DNA from: G020354025 sp964621455
GTDB taxonomy: Bacteria > Fidelibacterota > Marinisomatia > SCGC-AAA003-L08 > TS1B11
Direction of reading: 5' to 3'
NCBI GenBank assembly: GCA_964621455.1
Contig: CAZULW010000006.1
Coordinates: forward strand, 14,293-78,292
DNA length: 64,000 nt
Part shown: one piece after another, positions 49,999 to 58,392 of the stretch
Position numbering within the stretch: position 1 is the stretch's first letter
Layout: every line of letters begins with the position of its first letter
Notes under the pieces: model-generated
Seen by the model: only the letters and a program-made list of their open reading frames with translations
Told to the model about the DNA's origin: nothing
Databases searched by the model: none
Translations under genes and position numbers: made by a program

Positions 49999-50421
49999 TC
50001 AAGGTGCGTTGGACATGGCCGCTTCCATCATCCTGACAAGCAAAGGCGCAAACTTACCATAAATCAAATAGACAAAGAGAAGATAGTAGAGAAAGGCGAT
50101 AGGAATGGATATGAACCAGAATGAGTACCGCCAGAGGCCGGGCTCAAATTTGGTAAGGGCGTATTTGTAGATTATGACCAATATGAGCAGTGCGCCAATC
50201 AGCAGCGATGATCCCAGGGCGTAGGCCGCAAGCTTGCCCAACCTGATGGAACCGACGGCCATTTCCAGGGTGAGCAGACTGATGGCGGTTACGGCAACCA
50301 GGGAAGCGGCGATGTGCAGCCATTGCGCCCAGTCAGTTCTGGTCACCTTGACCGGCTCAGGCTGCTCTTCCTGCTCCTCGTCCCTTTCATCAATATCATC
50401 CAGAAATCGTCTCTCAGTCAT
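49999..50421 (-). CDS. Small integral membrane protein, unknown
   Basis: ATG 50421 is preceded by GGAAGG at a fitting distance. The 140-residue product has an acidic N-terminus (DDIDERDEEQEEQPEPVK) and three or four hydrophobic segments (LHIAASLVAVTAISLLTLEM, AAYALGSSLLIGALLILVII, FWFISIPIAFLYYLLFVYLI). No family recognised. It is isolated, between the DUF72 gene and the region upstream of the tetR gene. Confidence 0.65.
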   Translation of the reverse strand: MTERRFLDDIDERDEEQEEQPEPVKVTRTDWAQWLHIAASLVAVTAISLLTLEMAVGSIRLGKLAAYALGSSLLIGALLILVIIYKYALTKFEPGLWRYSFWFISIPIAFLYYLLFVYLIYGKFAPLLVRMMEAAMSNAP

Positions 50422-50579
50422 AGGTACACCACCTTCCACTTATAATTATTGAACCAGATCCATTGATGTAAGAAGGGGCAGGCACAGCTGGTCTAAATCG
50501 AGCTTTGTTGATCTTCACGGCCTCCTTTCCTCACTGGAAATATTGACCAACCGTCAGCCACGGTACAAAGTCATTCGCC

Positions 50580-50813
50580 TCAAAACGAGAAATCCGTACA
50601 AAATATCATCATGTTGTGAAATCTTGCACTTTCAACGGTCCCGGGCTCGTTAAGGATCGGGAAGGCAAGTAAGACGATTATGCCCACCAGACCCAGGATC
50701 AATAGGTAGGGAGTGAGTTTTTTTCTCAACCGGGACTTACGATGATAGGTGCTGTTGATTAGAATCTTGATCAACCTGCCGGTCTGGTGCCGCTGAATAT
50801 GGAAGGGGGTCAT
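50580..50813 (-). CDS. Possible small membrane peptide
   Basis: A 77-codon frame contains one clear membrane segment (LTPYLLILGLVGIIVLLAFP) after a basic stretch (YHRKSRLRKK). A shorter start inside the frame is possible. I see no good ribosome binding site and no known family, so it could be chance, but the positive-then-hydrophobic pattern is what a small single-pass protein would show. The flanking 50440-50579 and 50814-50950 hold nothing else that I can support. Confidence 0.3.
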   Translation of the reverse strand: MTPFHIQRHQTGRLIKILINSTYHRKSRLRKKLTPYLLILGLVGIIVLLAFPILNEPGTVESARFHNMMIFCTDFSF

Positions 50814-50975
50814 AACAAGTAAAATGAAACGTGAGAGGCCTGGAGTGCTTTAACCTTAATCCCGGCCTATGGAGATTGTCCGAATGGATCCCTTTGGGAT
50901 ATGCCTCCTGAGTATCTAATATATGATCCATTGGTCCTTAAATATGGTGCTTGGATTCAAGGTTGTCCTTGCAAG

Positions 50976-50995
50976 CTTACCTACTTGTCAGTAAG
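50976..50995. promoter_or_regulatory. Candidate TetR operator
   Basis: CTTAC (50976-50980) and GTAAG (50991-50995) form the arms of a 20-base dyad that ends four bases before the tetR ATG at 50999. TetR-family proteins usually bind such short interrupted palindromes in their own promoter; this placement would repress the whole tetR/P-II/copA operon. The dyad is seen; the function is inferred. Confidence 0.5.
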
Positions 50996-50998
50996 TTT

Positions 50999-51610
50999 AT
51001 GAACAGTATGAATGCAACAGACAACAAACGCAGCAATACCAAAGAGTTAATCCTGGACGCTGCCGAAGCCTTGCTGCAGGACCGGGGATTTAGCGCTTTC
51101 AGTTACCACCACATTTCGCGGCAGCTCGGCATTAAAAACGCCGCTATCCACTACCACTTCCCATCTAAGGCGGACCTGGGAACGGCCCTCATCCGCCGCT
51201 ATCGGGAACGCTTCCGCAATTATACCCGGACGCTGGAGCGGGAGGGTGCCGATCCGGTGAGCAAACTTGAGTGCTATTTCGCCATCCCCGCCAGCTACCT
51301 CCGGAACGGCCACAAAATCTGTCCATTGGGTGTATTGGAGGCGGAATTCAACGCCATCCCGGGGTCTATGCAGCTGGAAGCCCAACTGCTGGATAAGGAA
51401 ACGCGGGACTGGTTGGCCCGAGTACTCGAGGAGGGGCGTAGCCTGGGGGTGTTAAGGTTTGAGGAACCGGCGGTGGACAAGGTCCTGGTCCTTGTGGCGG
51501 CGCTGCAGGGCGTACTCCAAATCGCACGGGTAGCAGGCCCCCAGGTCTTTGCTGTGACTGTTAAGCAGCTAAAGAGGGAACTTGGTATATTCGAGAGAGC
51601 CGTCAAGTAA
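50999..51610 (+). CDS. TetR-family transcriptional regulator
   Basis: The ATG at 50999 gives 203 residues; the frame is open further upstream through the operator, so this start is preferred. The N-terminal helix-turn-helix is typical: TKELILDAAEALLQDRGFSA, YHHISRQLGIKNAAIHYHFP and SKADLGTALIRRYRERF. The C-terminal ligand-binding part (about 60-200) is of the YcdC/TetR_C type with a Cys (HKICPLGVLEAEF near 98-110) that could take part in sensing. It heads the operon with the P-II-like protein, a copper-type P1B ATPase and a lipoprotein, so its signal may be metal stress. Gap to the next gene is 27 bases. Confidence 0.9.
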   Translation: MNSMNATDNKRSNTKELILDAAEALLQDRGFSAFSYHHISRQLGIKNAAIHYHFPSKADLGTALIRRYRERFRNYTRTLEREGADPVSKLECYFAIPASYLRNGHKICPLGVLEAEFNAIPGSMQLEAQLLDKETRDWLARVLEEGRSLGVLRFEEPAVDKVLVLVAALQGVLQIARVAGPQVFAVTVKQLKRELGIFERAVK

Positions 51611-51637
51611 ACGCTACCCGTAAACAGGAGGCGCATA

Positions 51638-51976
51638 ATGAAAGAAATAAAGGCGTACATCCGGCCCGAGCGGGTGGATGATGTCATACTGGCCCTTGAA
51701 AAAGAAGGCATCCAGGGGATGACGATTATCGATGTGGATGTATTGGGCGAATTGACGGATCCCCGTCGGGCGAGATTTTCCACCAAGTACGTGGAAAAAT
51801 ATTCCAGGATCGTAAAGATCGAACTGATCTGCCGCGCCGCGAAAGTGGACGCCATTGTGGAAGCAATCCGGGCTGCGGGCTGCACCGGACATCCGGGCGA
51901 TGGGAAAATCTTCGTCTCCAATATTGATGAGGCTATTTCCATCCGCACGGGGAAATATGGTTATGAAGCCATCTGA
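51638..51976 (+). CDS. P-II-like signalling protein associated with a metal ATPase
   Basis: The 112-residue product has the P-II fold pattern: MKEIKAYIRPERVDDVILAL, EKEGIQGMTIIDVDVLG, a T-loop region with YVEKYSRIVKIELICRA, and VDAIVEAIRAAGCTGHPGDG KIFVSNIDEAISIRTGKYGY. The classical uridylylated Tyr and its T-loop context are missing, so it is a P-II paralogue rather than GlnB/GlnK. Such paralogues beside metal exporters may sense metal or nucleotides for the transporter. The end overlaps the copA start by 14 bases. Strong AGGAGG upstream. Confidence 0.85.
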   Translation: MKEIKAYIRPERVDDVILALEKEGIQGMTIIDVDVLGELTDPRRARFSTKYVEKYSRIVKIELICRAAKVDAIVEAIRAAGCTGHPGDGKIFVSNIDEAISIRTGKYGYEAI

Positions 51977-54458
51977 CCAGCGGCCGACGGATACAGGAAG
52001 ATCCGCCGGGCTGAAGGACCCCGTTTGCGGCATGACTGTGGCCCCGGAAACGGCCGCCACAAGTATTGAACACGACGGTGTCACTTTCTATTTCTGCAGC
52101 ACTCACTGCGCCGAGAAGTTCAAAGCGGACCCGGCGATTTACCTGACGGGCGAACCGGGTCAGAGCCAACATCACCACGAGGAGCCCGCCCCTGACCGAA
52201 TGGATCCCTTCGGGAAAGGCACCGCCTACGTCTGTCCCATGGACCCGGAGGTCCGGGAGACAGAATCCGGCCCCTGCCCCAAGTGCGGCATGGCGTTGGA
52301 ACCGGAGAGCTTCACCGTCGAGACCGCCGATGAGTACACCTGTCCCATGCACCCGGAGGTGGTGCAGACTGAACCAGGGACCTGCCCCATCTGCGGCATG
52401 GCCCTGGAACCCCGCACCGTCACGAGGGAGGAGGAGGCCAATCCCGAACTGGTGGACATGCGCCGCCGCTTCTGGATCAGCACCGCCCTCACCGCTCCGC
52501 TCCTACTGATGACCATGTGGGAGATGTTTGCGGCGGCCCCTCTCTTCCAGACCCTGACGGGCCAGGTGGGCAACTGGGTCCAGCTGCTGCTGGCGACGCC
52601 GGTGGTGCTGTGGGGCGGGAAGCCGTTCTTCCAGCGGGGGTATGCCTCGGTGATCCGCCCTGGCCGGGCAGGCCGGAGTCTGAACATGTTCACCCTCATC
52701 GCCCTGGGAACCGGCGTTGCCTATGGCTACAGCCTTATCGCCACCCTTTTCCCCGGCATTTTCCCCGCCGCCTTCCGTGGCACCCACGGAGAAGTGGCCA
52801 TCTACTTCGAGGCGGCAGCGGTGATCACCACCCTGGTGCTGTTGGGGCAGGTATTGGAGCTGCGGGCCCGGGCACTGACGGGCAGTGCTATTAAAGCGTT
52901 ACTTAATCTAACGCCTGCAAACGCCCGCCTTATCACGGAGATTGGCGCTGAGGAAACCATCCCCCTGAGCCAGGTAAAGCCCGGCGACCGTCTCCGGGTC
53001 CGGCCTGGGGAAAAGGTCCCGGTGGACGGCGTGGTCCTGGAAGGCTCCAGCTCGGTGGATGAGTCCATGGTAACGGGCGAATCCATACCCGTAGCCAAAG
53101 GCGTGGGCGCTGCGGTGACCGGCGCGACGGTTAACGGCACGGGTACCTTCATCATGGAGGCCCGGCGGGTGGGCAGCGAGACCCTCCTGGCCCGTATCGT
53201 CAAGATGGTGAGCGAAGCCCAGCGCAGCCGGGCGCCCATTCAGCGTCTGGCCGACGTGGTCGCATCCTATTTCGTGCCCATCGTGATGAGTATCAGTGCC
53301 CTTACCTTTGTTATTTGGGCCCTGGTTGGTCCCGAGCCCCGCCTGGCCTATGCCCTGGTCAATGCCGTGGCGGTGCTCATCATCGCCTGTCCCTGTGCCC
53401 TGGGGCTGGCCACCCCCATGTCCATCATGGTGGGCGTGGGTAGGGGCGCCACCGCCGGTGTTCTCATCAAAAACGCCGAAGCTCTGGAAAGCATGGAAAA
53501 GGTGGATACGCTGGTGTTGGACAAGACCGGCACCCTCACCGAAGGGAAACCCCGCCTGGCCGCCATTGTGAACCGCTCAGAACGATCCGACGATGATCTG
53601 TTGCGGCTGGCCGCCAGCCTGGAGCAGGGCAGCGAGCACCCCTTGGCCGGGGCCATCGTTGCCGCTGCTAAAGAGCGAAATATCAATCTCTCTCAGGTGA
53701 AGGATTTCCAATCGCTGACCGGCAAGGGCATTACCGGAAAGATTGAAGGGCAGGCTATCGCCGTCGGCAACGAGGCACTTCTCAAAGCACTGGATGTCAA
53801 TCCCGGCGCTCTTGGCCGTGAAGTTGAGGCACACGCCCGTAAAGGTGAGACTACCGTCTACCTGGCTATAGACGGTCAGCCGGCAGCCCTGCTGGGCGTC
53901 TCGGACCCGGTGAAGGCATCCACACCAGAGGCCATCGCCGCCCTCCGGAAGGATGATATCCGCATCGTGATGCTCACCGGGGACAGCCACACTACCGCCC
54001 AGGCCGTGGCAGACAAGCTGGGTATTGGCGAAGTGCTGGCGGAAGTGCTGCCGGATCAGAAAAATGAGGTGGTCAGGCGGCTGCAGGAGGAGGGCCGGTT
54101 CGTGGCCATGGCGGGTGATGGCATCAACGACGCCCCGGCCCTGGCCCAGGCCCAGGTGGGTATCGCCATGGGTTCCGGCACCGATGTTGCCATTGAAAGC
54201 GCCGGTGTGACGCTGGTGAAGGGCGACCTGCGCGGAATCGTGAAGGCTCGCCGCCTCAGCCGGGGAACCATGCGGAACATCCGCCAGAACCTGTTCTGGG
54301 CCTTTGCTTACAATTCGCTGGGCGTGCCTGTTGCCGCCGGTGTCCTCTACCCCTTCTTCGGGCTACTGTTAAGTCCCATTATCGCCGCCGCCGCCATGAG
54401 CTTCAGCTCGGTGACGGTAATCGGTAATGCGCTGCGGTTGAGAAGGCTGGCGCTGTGA
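51963..54458 (+). CDS. copA: Copper/heavy-metal P1B-type ATPase with N-terminal YHS and two metal-binding modules
   Basis: The 831-residue ATPase exports copper(I) or silver across the inner membrane. Starting at ATG 51963, residues 15-50 form a YHS-type domain (DPVCGMTVAPETA, FYFCSTHCAEKF); two repeats of the YVCPMDPEV / YTCPMHPEV ... CPKCGMAL / CPICGMAL heavy-metal-binding domain follow near 80-150. The transport core has MFTLIALGTGVAYGYS, TGES, the CPC motif in IIACPCALGLATP, the phosphorylation site DKTGTLTEGKP, GSEHPLAGAI, and MAGDGINDAPALAQA. Methionine/serine residues of the last helices fit CopA-like specificity. Start overlaps the P-II-like gene; the downstream lipoprotein gene overlaps its stop by four bases. 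Confidence 0.94.
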   Translation: MKPSDQRPTDTGRSAGLKDPVCGMTVAPETAATSIEHDGVTFYFCSTHCAEKFKADPAIYLTGEPGQSQHHHEEPAPDRMDPFGKGTAYVCPMDPEVRETESGPCPKCGMALEPESFTVETADEYTCPMHPEVVQTEPGTCPICGMALEPRTVTREEEANPELVDMRRRFWISTALTAPLLLMTMWEMFAAAPLFQTLTGQVGNWVQLLLATPVVLWGGKPFFQRGYASVIRPGRAGRSLNMFTLIALGTGVAYGYSLIATLFPGIFPAAFRGTHGEVAIYFEAAAVITTLVLLGQVLELRARALTGSAIKALLNLTPANARLITEIGAEETIPLSQVKPGDRLRVRPGEKVPVDGVVLEGSSSVDESMVTGESIPVAKGVGAAVTGATVNGTGTFIMEARRVGSETLLARIVKMVSEAQRSRAPIQRLADVVASYFVPIVMSISALTFVIWALVGPEPRLAYALVNAVAVLIIACPCALGLATPMSIMVGVGRGATAGVLIKNAEALESMEKVDTLVLDKTGTLTEGKPRLAAIVNRSERSDDDLLRLAASLEQGSEHPLAGAIVAAAKERNINLSQVKDFQSLTGKGITGKIEGQAIAVGNEALLKALDVNPGALGREVEAHARKGETTVYLAIDGQPAALLGVSDPVKASTPEAIAALRKDDIRIVMLTGDSHTTAQAVADKLGIGEVLAEVLPDQKNEVVRRLQEEGRFVAMAGDGINDAPALAQAQVGIAMGSGTDVAIESAGVTLVKGDLRGIVKARRLSRGTMRNIRQNLFWAFAYNSLGVPVAAGVLYPFFGLLLSPIIAAAAMSFSSVTVIGNALRLRRLAL

Positions 54459-55042
54459 GGGCTCGCTCAGTGATACACTTGTGGAGGACACTCTGCATTC
54501 TAGCTTTTGCATTCCTAGGTGCTGGGATTCTTGCTTGCGCAAATCGTGAGAACTTATTACTTCCACACGAGTATAGGAGTCCAATTCATCGGTTCACATT
54601 CCGCTATGGGGAGCAGTGGAATCTACGCACCGAGGTCCCAGAGCCAGGAGTGGAAGTCATGCTAGTATGTGCCGATTCGCTGTGTGGGCTTGGCTCAAAT
54701 ATCACGTTCGGAGTTATGTATGATGCTGAAACAGCCCATTTATCACAAGAACAGATTCTGTCCATGGCAAACAGTCAATTACTAACAAGGGATATCAGGA
54801 ATATTCCATTGGTGTCATCCATTACCATTCACGATGAGGGTGAGACGCAGTTAGGGACTCAACGAGCCTATCAGGTATGGCTAACAATATCGTTTATAAA
54901 CAACAAGGAACGTTTGCGCAAAATGTATTTAACATTCAAGGACGGATATTGGTACAACGTCGCTGTCCACGCCGATCCTGATAGCTTTGAACTAGCGATG
55001 ACAGCCTCCCAATTTATTTTAAAAAGCTTTCGATTGCAGTAA
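54455..55042 (+). CDS. Lipoprotein of unknown function at the end of the cop operon
   Basis: GTG start overlapping the copA stop (GTGA). The 195-residue product has a basic start and hydrophobic signal (RTLCILAFAFLGAGILAC) with a lipobox Cys near residue 28, followed by a soluble domain (SPIHRFTFRYGEQWNLRTEV, WYNVAVHADPDSFELAMTAS QFI) of the PsbP-like or similar small beta-rich type. The composition is AT-richer than copA. Position suggests a copper-related envelope role but nothing in the sequence proves it. Confidence 0.65.
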   Translation: MRARSVIHLWRTLCILAFAFLGAGILACANRENLLLPHEYRSPIHRFTFRYGEQWNLRTEVPEPGVEVMLVCADSLCGLGSNITFGVMYDAETAHLSQEQILSMANSQLLTRDIRNIPLVSSITIHDEGETQLGTQRAYQVWLTISFINNKERLRKMYLTFKDGYWYNVAVHADPDSFELAMTASQFILKSFRLQ

Positions 55043-55086
55043 AGGCTGACGGCAAAATTGCGCCTTATTTAGGGAGGAGAAGGTAG

Positions 55087-55197
55087 CTCTGGGAGGGTAA
55101 GGATTCCAGCGGGAGCCCGGTGCCCAGCGGCATCTACATCGCCCGCCTGGTGACGCCGGGGTACACCAACTCCATTCAGCTGGTGCTGCTAAAGTAG
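55087..55197 (+). pseudogene. Orphan tail of a sorting-domain protein
   Basis: An open stretch reads LWEGKDSSGSPVPSGIYIAR then LVTPGYTNSIQLVLLK and a TAG. This is the last 36 residues of the FlgD-like sorting domain (compare WNGRDRSRRDMPTGIYIARL at the end of the M6 peptidase). Directly upstream the frame is closed (TAG at 55084), and no start or other domain is present, so it is a remnant of a lost secreted protein. The surrounding 55043-55414 holds nothing else supported. Confidence 0.75.
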
Positions 55198-55414
55198 GGG
55201 CTTTCTGAGACCTGCCCGTCAACAGCAATGGAGTTTCACTCCGCTGCTCTACCGTAGACAAAAGAAAAAAGCTGACAAGAAAGGCTGACGAAGGGCAAGA
55301 CGGATTACTTGTCCTGCGCTCTCCTCTCACTGGAAGCAAATGCAGCGGAAGAGAAACGGAAACGGACCAAGTCGGTGTTTTTGAATGCGTTTTATTCCCT
55401 GATACCTAACACTA

Positions 55415-56359
55415 TCAATAGAAAAGTTTATACCATTTCGGCTTATTATCCTCCAAACTCCGAACCTGATCTAGGGTAGTTCTGAGCTGTTGTCTAGATT
55501 TTTCTAATACTCTATCATAGTGGAGAAACTGCTCTGCATTCACGATTCTATTTTTGTCATAATTCTCGAATGCATATATACAACCCATCACGGGGTCCAA
55601 CCAGCGTCGGCCCAACGGGTGTTTAGGGAAACCGCTGAAATGATCACGAAGTGGTGATAATAAAGATTCATTCATAACAAAAGGATTTCTTCTATCGGTC
55701 AGCTTTTGCCAGGTCCCCAAAATCTCATCCAGTCGATCGGTAAATGTATCAGTCCCAGGCTGGTAATGAGTGCTATGTAACTGATGTACGAAGTCATCTA
55801 TATGCTTCCCAATTATGATCGCATATTCGTTAAAATCTTGCTCATACCTACCTTGTTTACGCATAAATTCAGTAAAACGATCCCTCGATTCTCCGTCAAT
55901 CAGTTTAATGGCATTTATATTTTTCTTGATTCTTTCGAAATACTGAATCCTTATATTAGAATCCCCAATTTTATTTAATACAAATATTTTAAATAACTTT
56001 TCCTGTGGTATGCGCATCACCTCCTCAATATTCATTGCAATGATGACCTCCACATTATAGTCGGATGTTGTTGTGTCATTTAATTGGCGAGCTAGCAGAC
56101 TCTGCACCTCCGCGAGTCGCTCAACAACATTTATGAGTCCATCAAGCAGGAGATAGAAATAGCGCTCTGTGGCTTTTAATTCATCGAATTCAATTCTCTT
56201 GTCATAATATCTCTTATAATGAAGTCCAAGGCTGAAAATAAGAATAGCCATTAATGCTGTAACAAGGGTTGAAACTAGCGTATCTACCGATATTCCAAGA
56301 AAAGAACCGGAACCGTTTTCAACTAATGATACGCATAGCGGATGACTCGAAAATGTCAT
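55415..56359 (-). CDS. Membrane-anchored protein of unknown function
   Basis: ATG 56359 has GGAG eight bases upstream (an ATG at 56386 is also in frame). The 314-residue product has one or two membrane segments near the N-terminus (VDTLVSTLVTALMAILIFSL) and a long, charged, helical cytoplasmic part (LKATERYFYLLLDGLINVVE, FERIKKNINAIKLIDGESRD). It is AT-rich and has no recognised domain. The layout (membrane anchor plus helical domain) is seen in some abortive-infection proteins, but I do not claim that role. Confidence 0.6.
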   Translation of the reverse strand: MTFSSHPLCVSLVENGSGSFLGISVDTLVSTLVTALMAILIFSLGLHYKRYYDKRIEFDELKATERYFYLLLDGLINVVERLAEVQSLLARQLNDTTTSDYNVEVIIAMNIEEVMRIPQEKLFKIFVLNKIGDSNIRIQYFERIKKNINAIKLIDGESRDRFTEFMRKQGRYEQDFNEYAIIIGKHIDDFVHQLHSTHYQPGTDTFTDRLDEILGTWQKLTDRRNPFVMNESLLSPLRDHFSGFPKHPLGRRWLDPVMGCIYAFENYDKNRIVNAEQFLHYDRVLEKSRQQLRTTLDQVRSLEDNKPKWYKLFY

Positions 56360-56643
56360 GATTATTTCTCCACTCATGAAATGCAATAAACGGATACTAG
56401 TAAGGCGATTGCCTTGCTGGTATAAAATTAGTTGAAATATTTACTACTAACCACTTGTTCTTAAATCATGGTGCCTAAATAAAATACTGCACTTGATCTG
56501 AATCTCATGTAAGTCACCTGTACCGTCCTGGCACCCTCTCCCTCCCGTATCCGGCTGCGTATCCGGCAAATGGTGCGGATATTCACTATTAAAACCGGCT
56601 ATCTACCGGGTGAGGTTTGGTCAGGCCAAGTGCGGTGATAAGC

Positions 56644-57075
56644 CTAATCATCCTCCATAATCTCTTTAGGCATCTCCCTGAGTATCATTTTCACCAAGCT
56701 CTCTGGGATACAACTAAATAGCGCTTGAGTCATCGCAAGGGCGCTATTATAGCTCCATCGTGCGACTTTTGGACTGCTATCAATGTAGTCCGTCCAAGGA
56801 CTTAACGGCTGAGTTGGATTATCACAAAGACCTCTGGCAGCCAACTGTGAAATGAGTCCATGATACTTGTTGGGTTGGAACTTATTTGGCCCTATTTCGA
56901 CAACCCTATCAGGACCAGCATGTACAAGCGCATTGCGTAGTTTCAGTAATAGAGTAAAATCCTGGAATGGTCGCTCGCCTTTATGTCCCGCCAACCCCGC
57001 CATCGGCGGGGCCAACGGCGGGGTTTTTTCTGAAAAAAACAGCCTTCTCCACTTATAATTCTCCATATCTCTCAA
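56644..57075 (-). CDS. HEPN-like C-terminal fragment with a GC-rich hairpin in its 5' part
   Basis: The 143-codon frame contains RPFQDFTLLLKLRNALVHAG PD, a pattern (F..L..LRN.LVH..P) found in the C-terminal halves of many uncharacterised HEPN-like proteins, followed by a helical C-terminus (SYNSALAMTQALFSCIPESL). The first 35 codons (FFSEKTPPLAPPMAGLAGHK) are encoded by a GC-rich palindromic element and do not look like the family, so the true N-terminus was probably lost. It may be an expressed small protein or a pseudogene. Confidence 0.45.
   Translation of the reverse strand: MRDMENYKWRRLFFSEKTPPLAPPMAGLAGHKGERPFQDFTLLLKLRNALVHAGPDRVVEIGPNKFQPNKYHGLISQLAARGLCDNPTQPLSPWTDYIDSSPKVARWSYNSALAMTQALFSCIPESLVKMILREMPKEIMEDD
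56995..57029 (+). terminator. GC-rich palindromic element with T-run
   Basis: CCCCGCC (56995-57001), GGCGGGG (57005-57011) and a second GGCGGGG (57017-57023) are followed by six Ts (57024-57029). Either GGCGGGG can pair with CCCCGCC, so on the plus strand it looks like an intrinsic terminator. No plus-strand gene ends here; it may be a mobile palindrome that landed in the HEPN-like gene. Confidence 0.5.
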
Positions 57076-57221
57076 TAAGTCAAAAAGTTAGAAACTTATA
57101 AGTTTAATTTTCGGGGGAACTCTTGGAAAACCGGAAACACTTGACCTTCTCATTATTTGAACATATATTCAAACAAACAAATAAAGGAAGGAAGTTATGC
57201 GTTCTTCATTAATCGCCCTAG

Positions 57222-57515
57222 CGACCGCCACCGCCGCCCGTTTGCGCCCCCACCTGGCACCCCCGTTTCCGGGAGTATATCCGGCCCGAGCTGACCCTGC
57301 TCGTCGGGGGGTACGCCCAGGCATACTACTTGAACCGGAAGCAGCCGGTCTCTGCCGTGGTGGCCCGCTGGCGGGAGTACCTGGAAGACGGGATATTCCC
57401 CCTGCGGCATCCTTCACCGCGCAACCGCAAGTGGCTGGGGGACCGGCCCTGGTTCTATGAAGACTGCATCCCCGCTTTGCGGGAATGCCTCCAGCGCGTC
57501 CTCCCGCACCTATAA
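57222..57515 (+). pseudogene. 3' fragment of a uracil-DNA glycosylase family gene
   Basis: From after a TAG at 57219 the frame reads CAPTWHPRFREYIRPELTLL, VGGYAQAYYLNRKQPVSAV, VARWREYLEDGIFPLRHPSP, RNRKWLGDRPWFYEDCIPAL and ends at 57515. This is the C-terminal half of the uracil-DNA glycosylase superfamily branch with LTLLVG.YAQ..YL and the HPSPRN catalytic motif. The N-terminal half with the GxDPG-type motif is absent, and an ATG at 57197 is in another frame, so it is a remnant. An AT-rich stretch upstream (57100-57190) shows no coding. Confidence 0.75.
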
Positions 57516-57663
57516 CCGCAAATCAACTTCCACGTCCCGGCGCAGTCTTTAGCGTACAATGTGGCACTTTCGTGTTCATAATTGTCGGCTATCCGACACT
57601 TCCTTTGCCTGCAATTTCCTAATGTTCCATACGCATATCACTAGTTAGAAAGGAGATAGTCAT

Positions 57664-58260
57664 ATGAATCGTTTGACGATGATGCACTTTACGGTCATGG
57701 GTGCGGTCGTGGGTCTGCTGGGCTCCTGTGCCATGGCACCCCAACCGACCCCGGCTACGGAAGCGGACCCTCCCATCGGCATGGAAGAAGCGCTGAAAAA
57801 CATCGATATGGGCATGAAGATGATGGGCGACATGCAGATGATGATGCAGACAGTGATGAAAAAGCAGGAGGAGGCCCAGGCCTACGGAGAGCAGCTGTTT
57901 AACGACGCCACCCTGGCGGGCGCCACCCGGGGCATCTCCTGCAACGGCTGCCACCCCAGCGGCGGGACCACGGGCGGCGAGGCAGAGATTCCGGCCATGA
58001 TGGGCTACCCCGGATGGAAAATACCCATTCCCAGCCTCCAGGGCGCCGCCGCTACCTTCCCCAAGTTCAAAGTCCCCAACGCCGAAGTCATCAGTCTGGC
58101 CCAGATGAACAACAACTGCCTCATGATGTTTGGCGGCGGGAAGCACCGCCTGCCCCTGAACGGCAAGGAGTCCCATGCTCTGGCGCTCTACGTCACCTCC
58201 CTGAGCAAGGGCGTATCGGTTGAGCCGGGTAAGATGCAGATGATGGATATGGGCAAGTAG
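57664..58260 (+). CDS. Mono-heme c-type lipoprotein, Met-rich
   Basis: The 198-residue product has a lipoprotein signal (MHFTVMGAVVGLLGSC, Cys near 22), a methionine-rich helix (MGMKMMGDMQMMMQTVMKKQ near 50-69) and one heme-binding CNGCH motif near residue 96. Family features of small periplasmic cytochromes continue with FPKFKVPNAEVISLAQMNN. Distal heme ligand is probably one of the Met residues. Start has AAAGGAG upstream. It opens the exported redox cluster; a terminator-like hairpin lies between it and the tri-heme gene, so the two may be separately controlled. Confidence 0.85.
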   Translation: MNRLTMMHFTVMGAVVGLLGSCAMAPQPTPATEADPPIGMEEALKNIDMGMKMMGDMQMMMQTVMKKQEEAQAYGEQLFNDATLAGATRGISCNGCHPSGGTTGGEAEIPAMMGYPGWKIPIPSLQGAAATFPKFKVPNAEVISLAQMNNNCLMMFGGGKHRLPLNGKESHALALYVTSLSKGVSVEPGKMQMMDMGK

Positions 58261-58317
58261 GCGATTGCCGGCTTTGTCGTAACGTGCGTTACCTCCACGG
58301 GGCCGACTCGTTCTCAT

Positions 58318-58345
58318 CGGCTCCGCAGGAGCTGCTAATTTTTTT
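58318..58345 (+). terminator. Intrinsic terminator after the mono-heme gene
   Basis: CGGCTCC (58318-58324) pairs with GGAGCTG (58328-58334, one G-T pair) around a three-base loop, followed after CTAA by seven Ts (58339-58345). It lies 58 bases after the stop and about 48 before the next gene. Confidence 0.6.
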
Positions 58346-58392
58346 ATAGGGGAGAAGGGCCAGCCCCTTCAGAATCAACCGCGAAGGACATC

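Noticed and set aside
57197..57460. 87-codon frame starting at an ATG with a good ribosome binding site
   Set aside because: The +1-shifted frame there encodes the recognisable uracil-DNA glycosylase tail; this frame is Ala/Pro/Arg-rich nonsense.
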